Positions 18,901-26,981 of a stretch of DNA of 27,273 nucleotides are shown in pieces. The notes beneath the pieces were generated by a model. That model had not been told where the DNA came from. It did not search any database and was given only the letters and a program-made list of their open reading frames with translations. Location: contig DXOJ01000564.1 in the NCBI GenBank assembly GCA_019412865.1, forward strand, positions 8,667 to 35,939. Reading direction: 5' to 3'. Origin of the DNA: Bacteroides sp. (GTDB lineage: Bacteria; Bacteroidota; Bacteroidia; Bacteroidales; Bacteroidaceae). Every line of letters starts with the position of its first letter. The first letter of the stretch is position 1. Position numbers and translations under genes: made by a program.

Positions 18901-19058
18901 GGGCTACCTTTCTCGTCGGTAACAATAGAAACTACTTCCACCAAAGGCTTCTTCGCCGACTTTCTCTTTGATTTATTCTGTGCGAAAGTCAGGCTAGAGC
19001 CAACGATAAGGACAAATATGAGCCCTATCAGTCTTATATATCTAATCTTGTTTCTCAT
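15975..19058 (-). CDS. SusC-like TonB-dependent outer-membrane porin (SusC1, atypical N-terminus)
   Basis: A 1027-aa TonB-dependent transporter that imports oligosaccharides through the outer membrane. ATG 19058 is preferred because it gives the signal peptide MRNKIRYIRLIGLIFVLIVG... with AAAGAAAAG upstream. An in-frame ATG at 19088 overlaps the SusD2 stop and would add ten residues. After the signal peptide come a lysine-rich stretch (NKSKRKSAKKP) and a carboxypeptidase-regulatory-like domain (about 40-115). The plug is about 140-250 (LTNMLQGKMLGLQVRS, DLFIRGQ, IIDGVERPAADLIPEEIERI, LKDATAKILYGARAANGVL). The beta-barrel ends with the aromatic residue of GGVSFVF. Oddity: where SusC proteins usually carry EVVVVGYG, this one has EPLFLTEESLVNRADGG, and it diverges clearly from SusC2. 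It is followed by SusD1. Confidence 0.94.
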   Translation of the reverse strand: MRNKIRYIRLIGLIFVLIVGSSLTFAQNKSKRKSAKKPLVEVVSIVTDEKGSPLKNVSIICGEGAVVLYTDAKGRFQTKVENDATVMVEALGYEDKVYKLLGSNIVPEKIVLKKEPLFLTEESLVNRADGGKTYKGNEVGATSVLENGQFGTFPDLTLTNMLQGKMLGLQVRSTVSGLGNNTPDLFIRGQHGMSENTAIVIIDGVERPAADLIPEEIERIELLKDATAKILYGARAANGVLWVTTRRGKANRRIYNATAEAGVVQMTRTPDFLNSYQYANLYNEARANDGLTPYYNQKQLEGYKNSKGANDLLYPNVDLYDQLLNKNANYRKVSFDMTGGTDRVRYALIAGYVGGSGFEDVTYTPQLHRLTLRGNLDFNVTDFLTISADVAGRMEMRKWGQLDCGQVFTALSTHRPNEYPLTMSPEETGLASSDGIPLFGASLLRPMNAYAETMYGGYTDERYTRSQTNIGLKFDLDMLTKGLKAGAFLSFDNYDYLQLSLSKVYPTYAIKTYRDFAGEEQIMYTQMKKTDVATSQSRKSTTLQQTLGWNAFAGYENTFNQKHDVSARLTYMYSKTTNQGVTQDIINANYALRLNYMYDHRYAVEADMALMGSNRFKSGDKYFFSAAGGLAWILSNEDFLKDNEYVNFLKLKTSAGILGYDRSTEHLLYERAWSQDGSFRFGTTNNGATAYYSTFVRAGNPNLKWEKAAEWNIGVEGLFLNNRLYTEINYFREKHTDIIGSVDASYGDYTGNFTYQDNMGSVLNHGIEGMFTWSDRINDWSYSVGANFVWSKNKVLKWNQVKHGEEYRYTVGRSTDAMMGLVAEGLFGKDVAINGHAPQTFADYQEGDIAYKDLNGDKIIDGRDVKELGNSFPRTTLGIDLNVSYKGWGLYLQGYSELGVHTWATNAYYWNNGEGKYSKLALDRYHPANNPTGSYPRLTTTAGENNFRNSSFWLKNTSFFRMKNVELSYTFNQFSPSSVVKKMKVFARGANLFVLSSVKDLDPELLNAGVTNYPVTRTFTGGVSFVF

Positions 19059-19081
19059 ATACTTTTCTTTATTTATAGGTA

Positions 19082-20992
19082 TCACCATCCGGGGTTCTGT
19101 TGAAGATTATCCAAAGCCGCCACTTCATCCATCGGCAGCGGATACCAATAATTACGCTTGTTAAACGTCCGCACGGCTGTCCTCACCGGAACATACTCGT
19201 AAGTAAAGTCGGTCAACTTATAAGTGCAGGCTTTTTCCACTTTCAACTGGTCGGCCGTATAAGAATGATTGATCGGAGTTGCTTTGACACCCATGATCGG
19301 ATATTCACCCTTAAACAGTTCTTCAGCAATCATCCAACGACGGATATCATACCAGCGGTGTCCTTCGAACATCAATTCCACACCACGTTCCCGCCGATAA
19401 GCTTCTCTAAAGTCAACTCCATCCGGTAGTTCGCCAATTCCGGCTCTTACACGGATTTTATTCAAAGCCTGACGGGCCGACATCGTACAACCCGTAACGA
19501 CTGCATCCGGATCACCTGTCGCCTCGTATGAAGCCTCTGCCATATCCAGATAAACTTGCGAAACACGAATGTACACAGCCACCAAACGATATAATTGGAA
19601 ACCAGCTTCGCCAAACAAAGGCACACTTGCTTCCGGCCAAATGAACTTCTTACACATATATCCGGTCTGTTGAGAGCCTCTCGTAAACTGATTGGTAGAA
19701 ATGAAGTTCTCGGAGTAACCGCCCGAATAAGTAGTCAGATAATAGGGAACACCCTGTAAATTCTTCCCCCATTGCTCACCGGGCACGAGGATATTATTCG
19801 TGAAGCGAGGGTCTCTATCCGAATAAGGATTGGTAGTCTTTACCGCATCATAACCGGAACGCGGATCAGTAATCGGATAGTAGTTGCCGTCGGCTCCCTT
19901 ACGTTCGTACATATCTACCGCATTTTGTGTCGGAGCATTATAAGGAGTACCTTCGGCACCGGTTTTATTATCGTATGGTTGTGTCAGCCACTGCGCTCTG
20001 ACGAAAGCAGACCAGTTGCCATGATGCCAACGCAGGAACCATAAATATTCCGGTTGTGCGAATTGATTGGAATTAGGCATTAACTGAATACTACGATATT
20101 CATCGTGATTCATCAAGCGGTAATATTCGTGACTTTCGATAGCATTAATCGCCTTTTGCGCACTACGGGCAGCTTCGGCAGCCATGTCTTTTCCATATCC
20201 TTTGTTTTCAATAGAATTCAGGTCATTCTGCATCAAAGGGCTGGCAGCATACAGCTGTGTCATCGCTTTTAATGCCATGGCGCTTACTCTGTCAGGCCGT
20301 CCATGTTCCTCGTCAGGCCAGCTTATAGGTAAATATTCAATGGCTTTATCCAAGTCAGTCTGCATCCAAGCATTGGATTCCTGATAAGTTTTACGGGGAA
20401 AGTCAAAGTCGTCCGATGCTCCCCAAAGCTGGTCAAAGATGGGCATTCCGCCATATCGTTTGATAATCTCAAAATAGAAGTAGGCACGCAGGAAATGAGC
20501 CTGTCCCAACAGTTTTCTCCTTTGGTCGTCTGTGATGGATTTCACTTGATCTACTCCACTAATTACACGGTTCACGATACGAAGTCCGGTATAAGCACGA
20601 GAAATAGCACTTTTGAAATTCGCTCCATCACTTTTACTTCCGATTTCGAAACGTGTACTAGCATTCTCCAGCCAGTTACCTGCATTGACAAACTTCGACG
20701 GATCATTATCGCGGACGGATGCATATTCATCCGACAAATTGCCTACCGTTACATATGTATTCGAATAAGAGTTGATACCATGTGTAAAGATTAATATATC
20801 ACCATTTTGAAAGATACGGTCCATGAACCCTAACAAACTGCTATAATCTTTATAAACATCATCTTCGGAAAGTCCGTCATCGGGAGAGCGGTCCAGATAG
20901 TCCTCACAGCTTCCTACAAACAGACCCAACAGAATGATCCATATCCAATTCAACTTATGTCTTCTCATATCAGTAAATTTAAAGTGTCTCAT
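19082..20992 (-). CDS. SusD-like outer-membrane lipoprotein (SusD2)
   Basis: A 636-aa RagB/SusD-family lipoprotein, partner of SusC2. The ATG at 20992 overlaps the SusC2 stop as ATGA with AGGA just upstream, favouring coupled translation. A second in-frame ATG at 20968 (MRRHKLNWIWIILLG...) gives a more usual short signal peptide and cannot be excluded. The lipobox is FVGSC, Cys29 from the first start. Seen features: TPR-type helix GQAHFLRAYFYFEIIKRYGG (163-182), YLPISWPDEEHGRPDRVSAM, and the conserved C-terminal segment RERGVELMFEGHRWYDIRRW (534-553), ending in LQQNPGW. It captures glycan at the surface and hands it to SusC2. It is only distantly similar to SusD1 outside the family motifs, so the two pairs may bind different fragments. 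Confidence 0.94.
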   Translation of the reverse strand: MRHFKFTDMRRHKLNWIWIILLGLFVGSCEDYLDRSPDDGLSEDDVYKDYSSLLGFMDRIFQNGDILIFTHGINSYSNTYVTVGNLSDEYASVRDNDPSKFVNAGNWLENASTRFEIGSKSDGANFKSAISRAYTGLRIVNRVISGVDQVKSITDDQRRKLLGQAHFLRAYFYFEIIKRYGGMPIFDQLWGASDDFDFPRKTYQESNAWMQTDLDKAIEYLPISWPDEEHGRPDRVSAMALKAMTQLYAASPLMQNDLNSIENKGYGKDMAAEAARSAQKAINAIESHEYYRLMNHDEYRSIQLMPNSNQFAQPEYLWFLRWHHGNWSAFVRAQWLTQPYDNKTGAEGTPYNAPTQNAVDMYERKGADGNYYPITDPRSGYDAVKTTNPYSDRDPRFTNNILVPGEQWGKNLQGVPYYLTTYSGGYSENFISTNQFTRGSQQTGYMCKKFIWPEASVPLFGEAGFQLYRLVAVYIRVSQVYLDMAEASYEATGDPDAVVTGCTMSARQALNKIRVRAGIGELPDGVDFREAYRRERGVELMFEGHRWYDIRRWMIAEELFKGEYPIMGVKATPINHSYTADQLKVEKACTYKLTDFTYEYVPVRTAVRTFNKRNYWYPLPMDEVAALDNLQQNPGW

Positions 20993-23900
20993 AATCCTAA
21001 TCTAAAACCAATGTTATAACGTCTCACCATCGGATAAACATTCTGTCCCGAATGTTCGGGGTCACGGCGGGAATCACCTTTCGAGAACGTCAGCAAATTG
21101 CTGCCGTTGACATATACTTGCAGTTTTGTCAGACGTAAAGGCTGCAACCAACGTTTCGGAATCTGATAATTCACTTCCAGGTTCTTCAAACGAAGATAAG
21201 CATGGTTGGTATATGTGTATGTACTGGCCACCGAATTATAACTTCTCTGAACATGAATACTGGGGCGAATCGGACCGCTTTGAATCGGAGCATCGGCTGT
21301 CCATGTATTCAATGTATTCGGTTGAGCCTTGATATTACCTTCCGGGAAATCCCATAAGTAAGATGGTATTGCTTCTTTATAAACATCCATAGCACTGTAC
21401 CACAACATATTGAATCCGATTCCTTTGTAAGAACCTCCCAATGTAAATCCGAGGGTAGTGGTCGGATAGTTCAGGTTTTTCATCGGAACCATATCCTTAG
21501 CATCAATCATACCGTCTCCATTATAATCGATGTAGTACAAGTCTCCCGGAATCAATGTGTTGTGTGCACCATTGGCAATAGTGGACTGTGCCGAGTTATA
21601 AATATCATCCAACGACTGGAAGTTTCCCGTTGCCAGATATTTATTCACGTATCCGATTGATTTTCCGGCTTGTTTCAGATATTCGCTCTGATTTTTCGGG
21701 TCATCAATAAAGACAATACGATTCTCACTGGTTGCAAAATTAAACTTCGCGTAATAATTAAATTTTCCAATACGGTCATTCCAAGTAACATCCAACTCAA
21801 GACCATGATTTTTAGTCTTACCCAAGTTTACTTGCGGGAAAGCAATACCACTATCGGCCCATGACGGAATCGTGTTACGCGTCATCAGAATGTTATTACG
21901 CTTTTCATCGAACAAATCCACAGTAAAGTTCAGTTTACCCCACAAACCTATTTCAATACCGATATTCTGTTTAACAGACTCTTCCCAAGTAGCATCAGGG
22001 TCGGCCAGCTTTCCTTCTTTGTACAGAGGTCCCCAGTTACTGGTCTGATATTTACCAAACTCTGCATTGGCAGATAATTGCTCAAACTTCTGAATATAAT
22101 TGAAACGTGTGGCACCTTTATCATTACCAACTACCCCATACGAATAACGTACTTTCAAATTAGTCAGTACTCCTTTGGTCAGTTTCTTTACCCAAGGCTC
22201 TTCACTGATACGCCAACCGATAGAAGCGGACGGGAAGAAACCAAAACGACGTCCTGGAGCAAACTTCTCCGAACCGGTATAGGCACCGTTAAACTCGGCA
22301 AGATAACGCTCTTTGAAGTTGTAAGTGACACGACCTACCCAATCTTCTTCGTAAGCCGGGAAGTTCATCACATTCTGATTTGTCGATTCGTTCATCTTAC
22401 GGTTAAACACAAACAAGGCACTTACATCGTGATCGCCAAACTGGCGGTTGTAATTCAATGCTAATTCGTAATAAAGTTTACGCCCGTAAGCCTTGAAGCC
22501 GTCATAAACCCCACCGACAGGTAAATCTCCGGGAGCGTTTTCATCCGGATAACGTTTCTCGGTATAATTATAAGTAATTGTTCCATCAGCATTGTAAATA
22601 GGATTGGCGTAATCATACACACGATTCATACGAATATGCGTACGCTGGGCAACCAGATCGTCTTTACCCAAAATCTTACCCGGCATGATCTGGGTGGTCC
22701 ATGATGAAGAAGTAGTGTAAGACAACGATGCTTTCAATGATAACCCCTTTGTAATGAAGTCCAGCTTTTGATTCAGGATTACATCGTAAAAACCTTGATG
22801 CTGTTTAATATTACGACTACCTCCTTCATTCATCAGACAGGCTATATTCTGATCGGAGCTTAACCCGTCTCCCCATATTCCATTACTATATTTAATCGGA
22901 AATTCATTACTTGGAGCCGTGAAAAACGTTTTAAAAAAGCGTTCATCCGGAGAATCGACATTCTCATAATAAGACGGTTGGTTCTGATAACCCATCTTAC
23001 CGGCCACATTGAACGACAGTTTAGTGGTACTTGTTATATTGAAATCGAAATTACTACGCCAGTTATAGCGACGGTAGGAGAAGGAAGGATCGAAATCCTC
23101 TTGTTTGGTAGTATTAAAAATATCTCCGTCATGCAAATAACCCAAGGATACGAAATAACTCATTTTCTTCGTACCACCGCGTACATTAAGATTATAAGCC
23201 TGTTCATAACCTACATTCTTTACCAGTTCTTTCCACCAGTCCACTTCGGGAAAGACATCGTTATACGGACCGTAATTTCCGGTAGCATACGCATTTTCCC
23301 ATGCGGCAATGGTAGACTCGGGAACCATTGCTCCCCAGTTACCATCATTAGCCTGTGCTCTGTTATACTGTTTCATAGAGGTCACATAGTCAGACCATTC
23401 AGGAGCGGCAGAAGGTTGTTTAAAACCGAAGTTAGCAGTGAATGAGATTTCCGGTTTCTGTTCGAGTCCGCGTTTGGTTGTCAGCAAGATAACGCCGTTC
23501 GCACCTTTCACACCGTAAACCGCAGTTGCCGAAGCGTCTTTCAGTACGGAAATAGATTCAATTTCGTTCACATCGACATCGTTGAAGTCACGTTCGATAC
23601 CGTCCACCAATACTAACGGAGCAGCTTCTCCCCAAGTGGACTTACCACGAATCAACAAAGAAGCTTTATCGGCTCCCGGCTTTGAAGTGGAATTGATGGC
23701 AACCACACCGGGCATCTGGCCTTGCAAAGCTTCGGAAACGGAGTTCACGCTACCTATCTTTAATAAATCATCTCCTTTTGCAGTAGCAATGGAACCGACA
23801 CTGGACACCTTTTTCTGTACACCGTATCCAACCACTACCACTTCTTCCAGGGTCTCCGTATCTTCTCCTAAAGAGATTACGCCTAAAGTCGTTTTATTCT

Positions 23901-24174
23901 TTAAATCCAGTTCCAGAGTTTTATAACCCACATAAGAAATGACAAGTATGTCTCCTTTTGATGCCTTTACAGTAAAATTACCGTCAAAATCAGTAATCGT
24001 ACCGCTTCCCGTACCTTTCACGCGAACACTGACGCCAATCATCGGTTCACCAGATACTGCATCCTTCACTTGTCCCTTCCAATAGTCTTGTTGTGCCTGC
24101 ACGTCCAGCGCACAAAACAAAAAGCAACAAAGACATAAGAAAGAAAAATAAAGTCTGTCTCTTTTCATAAACAT
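20989..24174 (-). CDS. SusC-like TonB-dependent outer-membrane porin (SusC2)
   Basis: A 1061-aa TonB-linked transporter, first gene of the uptake operon. The signal peptide begins MFMKRDRLYFSFLCLCC and ends near DVQAQ; a second ATG two codons in (24168) is an alternative start. The carboxypeptidase-like domain is at about 32-105 (WKGQVKDAVSGEPMIGVSV, TDFDGNFTVKASKGDILVISYVGY). Next comes the canonical segment EEVVVVGYGVQKK (110-122). The plug has SEALQGQMPGVVAI, LLIRGKSTWGEAAPLVLVDG, SISVLKDASATAVYGVKGANG and LLTTKRG (to about 236). A 22-strand type barrel ends in YNIGFRLGL. All hallmarks of a full-length functional SusC are present. The stop overlaps the SusD2 start by 4 nt. Confidence 0.96.
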   Translation of the reverse strand: MFMKRDRLYFSFLCLCCFLFCALDVQAQQDYWKGQVKDAVSGEPMIGVSVRVKGTGSGTITDFDGNFTVKASKGDILVISYVGYKTLELDLKNKTTLGVISLGEDTETLEEVVVVGYGVQKKVSSVGSIATAKGDDLLKIGSVNSVSEALQGQMPGVVAINSTSKPGADKASLLIRGKSTWGEAAPLVLVDGIERDFNDVDVNEIESISVLKDASATAVYGVKGANGVILLTTKRGLEQKPEISFTANFGFKQPSAAPEWSDYVTSMKQYNRAQANDGNWGAMVPESTIAAWENAYATGNYGPYNDVFPEVDWWKELVKNVGYEQAYNLNVRGGTKKMSYFVSLGYLHDGDIFNTTKQEDFDPSFSYRRYNWRSNFDFNITSTTKLSFNVAGKMGYQNQPSYYENVDSPDERFFKTFFTAPSNEFPIKYSNGIWGDGLSSDQNIACLMNEGGSRNIKQHQGFYDVILNQKLDFITKGLSLKASLSYTTSSSWTTQIMPGKILGKDDLVAQRTHIRMNRVYDYANPIYNADGTITYNYTEKRYPDENAPGDLPVGGVYDGFKAYGRKLYYELALNYNRQFGDHDVSALFVFNRKMNESTNQNVMNFPAYEEDWVGRVTYNFKERYLAEFNGAYTGSEKFAPGRRFGFFPSASIGWRISEEPWVKKLTKGVLTNLKVRYSYGVVGNDKGATRFNYIQKFEQLSANAEFGKYQTSNWGPLYKEGKLADPDATWEESVKQNIGIEIGLWGKLNFTVDLFDEKRNNILMTRNTIPSWADSGIAFPQVNLGKTKNHGLELDVTWNDRIGKFNYYAKFNFATSENRIVFIDDPKNQSEYLKQAGKSIGYVNKYLATGNFQSLDDIYNSAQSTIANGAHNTLIPGDLYYIDYNGDGMIDAKDMVPMKNLNYPTTTLGFTLGGSYKGIGFNMLWYSAMDVYKEAIPSYLWDFPEGNIKAQPNTLNTWTADAPIQSGPIRPSIHVQRSYNSVASTYTYTNHAYLRLKNLEVNYQIPKRWLQPLRLTKLQVYVNGSNLLTFSKGDSRRDPEHSGQNVYPMVRRYNIGFRLGL

Positions 24175-24308
24175 TATTTTTAACTGTTAACAAATTCTTT
24201 ATCTCAAGACACAAATTAAGCGGGAAAATCTTCAAATGAAAGGGAAGAATCTCCTTAAAACCCGTACAAATGTGCAAAATAGATTTCTCTACTACATTTC
24301 TGAACAAA
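24175..24308 (-). promoter_or_regulatory. Probable promoter region of the SusC/D operon
   Basis: This 134-bp gap before SusC2 is much wider than the 4-29 nt junctions elsewhere in the operon, so a promoter here is likely. On the minus strand TTAATTTG and CACATTTG are each one mismatch from the Bacteroides -7 box TAnnTTTG, but neither has a well-spaced -33 TTTG. The octamer CAAATGTG (24267-24274) also occurs upstream of GH51 (8589-8596), and CTGAACA (24300-24306) matches a half-site of the HTCS/GH51 gap. No terminator hairpin for the preceding GH43 gene was found. Confidence 0.45.
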
Positions 24309-25295
24309 TCATTTCCACATTGGCTTTATGACGTGCTCTTTGTCTACGGTAATGTTGTATATGCCATCGTTTCCTTTCTTCAGGATGAGCGGAACAATAC
24401 GTGTTTTACGAGGGGACACGGTGGAATCCGAACGATGAACGTGGTAAACATAGTAATATTTTCCATCCAGCCCTTTAAATACATCTCCATGTCCTGATCC
24501 GTTTTCTCCTACGAGGCTGCGATGAATGATCGGACTGTTCGGGTGCTTCTTCCACGGACCGAAAGGGGAAGAAGCAGTAGCATAGCCTACCGAATAGTCG
24601 ATATTCATAAAATGATTGGCAGAATAGAAAAGATAATATACCCCGTCCCACTTCATAACAGTCGGTCCTTCCATCACCGGTGCAGACTTATAGTTCGGGG
24701 TCTTTTCCCAAGGCTCCGTACAGTCCATACATTGTTTCAATGTTTCCGGTTTGATACTTCCCTTCTTTATGTCAAACTCGGCTACCCAAAGATAATTGCC
24801 TTTATTAAAGCGGACATGATACAGGTAGTATTTTCCATCATCATCCTTAAATAGGAAAGAGTCTATATTCTTAGCGGAAGCGTCTATCGGCTTGACTTCC
24901 TTCTGACGAAAAGGTCCGAATACCGATTTTGAGGAAGCAATTACTGTTTGCTCATTAGCGGTATAAGTGAAATAATAAGTTCTTTTATCCTTAAAGTATT
25001 GAGGTGCCCAGAAGCCTTTTTCACCATACGTTCGATCTCCTTTCCGCAGAATCAGTTGTAGAGAAGTGCCATCAGACACCGTCCAATGCTCCAGATCGGT
25101 TGATTCGAGGATAGCAAAGCCCTGCGGTTCCTGATTGCGTGTGCCGGTGAGGTAATACTTGCCGTTCTCCACAAAGATAGTAGGATCGGCATACATAATT
25201 TCTTTCCAATCATCAGCATACAATTGGAAGGCAGACATAAATGTTACTCCCAGAACAAGTGTTACCCGTGATAAGGTTTTATTGAATGTATTCAT
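24309..25295 (-). CDS. GH43-family glycoside hydrolase (second copy)
   Basis: A compact 328-aa secreted GH43 enzyme with a signal peptide (MNTFNKTLSRVTLVLGVTFM...). The catalytic triad of the five-bladed propeller is intact: base Asp37 (MYADPTIF), pKa modulator Asp145 (NIDSFLF) and acid Glu209 (VMEGPTV), plus the conserved His269 (GSGHGD). It has a catalytic domain only and is shorter than the first GH43, to which it shows little similarity beyond the motifs. They are therefore different subfamilies and probably cleave different linkages. Likely activities are alpha-L-arabinofuranosidase, beta-xylosidase or exo-galactanase types. It sits 35 nt after the GLUG-repeat lipoprotein and 134 nt before SusC2, at the junction of two transcription units. 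Family confident, substrate not. Confidence 0.88.
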   Translation of the reverse strand: MNTFNKTLSRVTLVLGVTFMSAFQLYADDWKEIMYADPTIFVENGKYYLTGTRNQEPQGFAILESTDLEHWTVSDGTSLQLILRKGDRTYGEKGFWAPQYFKDKRTYYFTYTANEQTVIASSKSVFGPFRQKEVKPIDASAKNIDSFLFKDDDGKYYLYHVRFNKGNYLWVAEFDIKKGSIKPETLKQCMDCTEPWEKTPNYKSAPVMEGPTVMKWDGVYYLFYSANHFMNIDYSVGYATASSPFGPWKKHPNSPIIHRSLVGENGSGHGDVFKGLDGKYYYVYHVHRSDSTVSPRKTRIVPLILKKGNDGIYNITVDKEHVIKPMWK

Positions 25296-25330
25296 CAGTC
25301 TGTATCTTATTAATTGTTATACCATTTTTA

Positions 25331-26962
25331 TCAATTCAGCTCCCATGCCAGGCGAGGTTGCTCACCGTTAAGATTCCAGATAGAGGTATCCCAGTCGAGA
25401 GCACGAATAGCTTCCATCAGGTTATTGATGGTAGTCAAGCCGTTATAACGATCTACTGTAGTAATTGCACCTACGTTTACACTGGCTTGATCAGGCAGTG
25501 CTGGATTGTTCGGGAACACACATTCCATAGCCGGGTTAGCGTAACAGGAATAAGCCACATTCTGACTGTACCGTCCACATACCCTACCCGATTTGGGTGC
25601 AGCTTGAGAGAACAAATATGTGTTCCATGCTACACAGTGATGAACAGTAATACCAGACCCTGTTGTGTTATTGGCGTTACCCATGATACCTCCCACCTGA
25701 TTTTGTGCAGATACATCGCAGTCGCTCCAGCAATAGAATATGGCAGAAGTAGTAGAAGCACCGGAAATAGGTTGTACCCATCCGGCAATACCACCGCCCG
25801 GATTAGCCACAACCATAGGAACTGCTTTCATCACTCCATGAGAATAACAATGAGAAATGGTGCTTCCAAGCAACCGGCTGGCAATACCGCCGACGCACGA
25901 CTGGGTAGTAATATCACCCACATGATAGCATTGCTCTATAGAAGCTCCTTCACGCACTTCACCGCAGATACCACCTGCCGACCACAATGCAGTAATCTTC
26001 GTTTCCGAACCACATTGATAAATCTTGCTGTCTGCCCCGTGAAGTCGCCCACAGATGCCACCCGCTTGACCGTCATCCCATGCAGCATTGCCCGAAGTCA
26101 AACTGATAGTACCCGATACCCGAACATTCTCCACGATACCCGCACCGGAAACATTACCTGCCTGACCGGCGACAATACCCGTAAGTTTTTTATTGGCAGT
26201 GACTTGTGCATTTGTAAAAGTAACATTGGCACATCGTCCCGTCAACATACCGAAAAAACCTTGATAAGTAGACGAAGACGAAGTTATTTTCAGATTACTA
26301 ATGGCGTGTCCACAACCATCAAAGTCCACCGGTTTGGCGGCAGTGGCTTCCACAGGAGTCCAATCCATGCCTTGCAGATCGATATCTGCACCCAGACGCA
26401 CATAGGTAGTCTGCCCATCCTTGAGATATTCACCGAGCTTGGCCAAATCTTTGGCCGCAGTAATGATATACGGATTACCGATACCACCCTGCTTTTGTTG
26501 CAGATAGAAGGTCATAGTACTCTTCTCTTCGTTAACGGCTAGGTTATCGGACTTCAGTTTCAGACCAAGCACATATTTTTTGGTATTGTCCAGTGTAGTA
26601 AGATCGTGGAAACGCAGACCGACAGTGTGCAACACATCGTCACCCTTGAAATTGAGACTATTGACATCAAGGTCGTAGTTAGCCGCGGGCAATAGTGTGT
26701 ATTCCTCGCCAAATGAGTGAGCATCAACTACTGTAAATTCCGCTTTCGCTTCCTTTTCACAATGGCTCTTTTCTACCATAATGGTATATTCATATTCCGG
26801 CTCATCCAGATACAACTCATACTTACCTGTTTGATAAAGTGACAAGGTTATATCCGAATAGGTAACTTCAGCCTTTTCCGGCTGTGTCAGGTCCATGACT
26901 TCTCCACATGAAATCAACGAAAACGCCATTAACGACAGGGCAATAGGAATATATCTTTTCAT
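25331..26962 (-). CDS. GLUG-repeat surface lipoprotein with DUF1735-like N-terminus
   Basis: A 543-aa lipoprotein with lipobox SLISC (Cys19). Residues about 35-145 resemble a DUF1735 beta-sandwich (ITLSLYQTGKYELYL, LLPAANYDLD, KYVLGLKL). Then comes a domain opening with GNPYIITAAKDLAKLGEYL and DFDGCGHAISNLKI. Several GLUG-type repeats with a G-G-I-x-G core follow (TGIVAGQAG, AGGICGRLHG, AGGICGEVRE, VGGIASRLLG, GGGIAGWVQP, VGGIMGNANN), each followed by cysteine-rich strands (IYQCGSET, IEQCYHVG, ISHCYSHG). This predicts an elongated beta-helix on the cell surface. Related proteins are adhesin- or glycan-binding-like, and here a surface glycan-binding role is likely by context. It is 19 nt after the gene cut by the right edge and 35 nt before GH43. 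No catalytic motif was recognised. Confidence 0.75.
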   Translation of the reverse strand: MKRYIPIALSLMAFSLISCGEVMDLTQPEKAEVTYSDITLSLYQTGKYELYLDEPEYEYTIMVEKSHCEKEAKAEFTVVDAHSFGEEYTLLPAANYDLDVNSLNFKGDDVLHTVGLRFHDLTTLDNTKKYVLGLKLKSDNLAVNEEKSTMTFYLQQKQGGIGNPYIITAAKDLAKLGEYLKDGQTTYVRLGADIDLQGMDWTPVEATAAKPVDFDGCGHAISNLKITSSSSTYQGFFGMLTGRCANVTFTNAQVTANKKLTGIVAGQAGNVSGAGIVENVRVSGTISLTSGNAAWDDGQAGGICGRLHGADSKIYQCGSETKITALWSAGGICGEVREGASIEQCYHVGDITTQSCVGGIASRLLGSTISHCYSHGVMKAVPMVVANPGGGIAGWVQPISGASTTSAIFYCWSDCDVSAQNQVGGIMGNANNTTGSGITVHHCVAWNTYLFSQAAPKSGRVCGRYSQNVAYSCYANPAMECVFPNNPALPDQASVNVGAITTVDRYNGLTTINNLMEAIRALDWDTSIWNLNGEQPRLAWELN

Positions 26963-26981
26963 AATTCAATTCTTTTAATGA

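Noticed and set aside
25286..26542. Long plus-strand open frame (418 codons) opposite the GLUG lipoprotein
   Set aside because: It lies wholly antisense to a gene with a clear lipobox and repeat domains. Its translation is low-complexity Thr/Arg/His/Cys-rich with no recognisable domain, as expected for a shadow frame.
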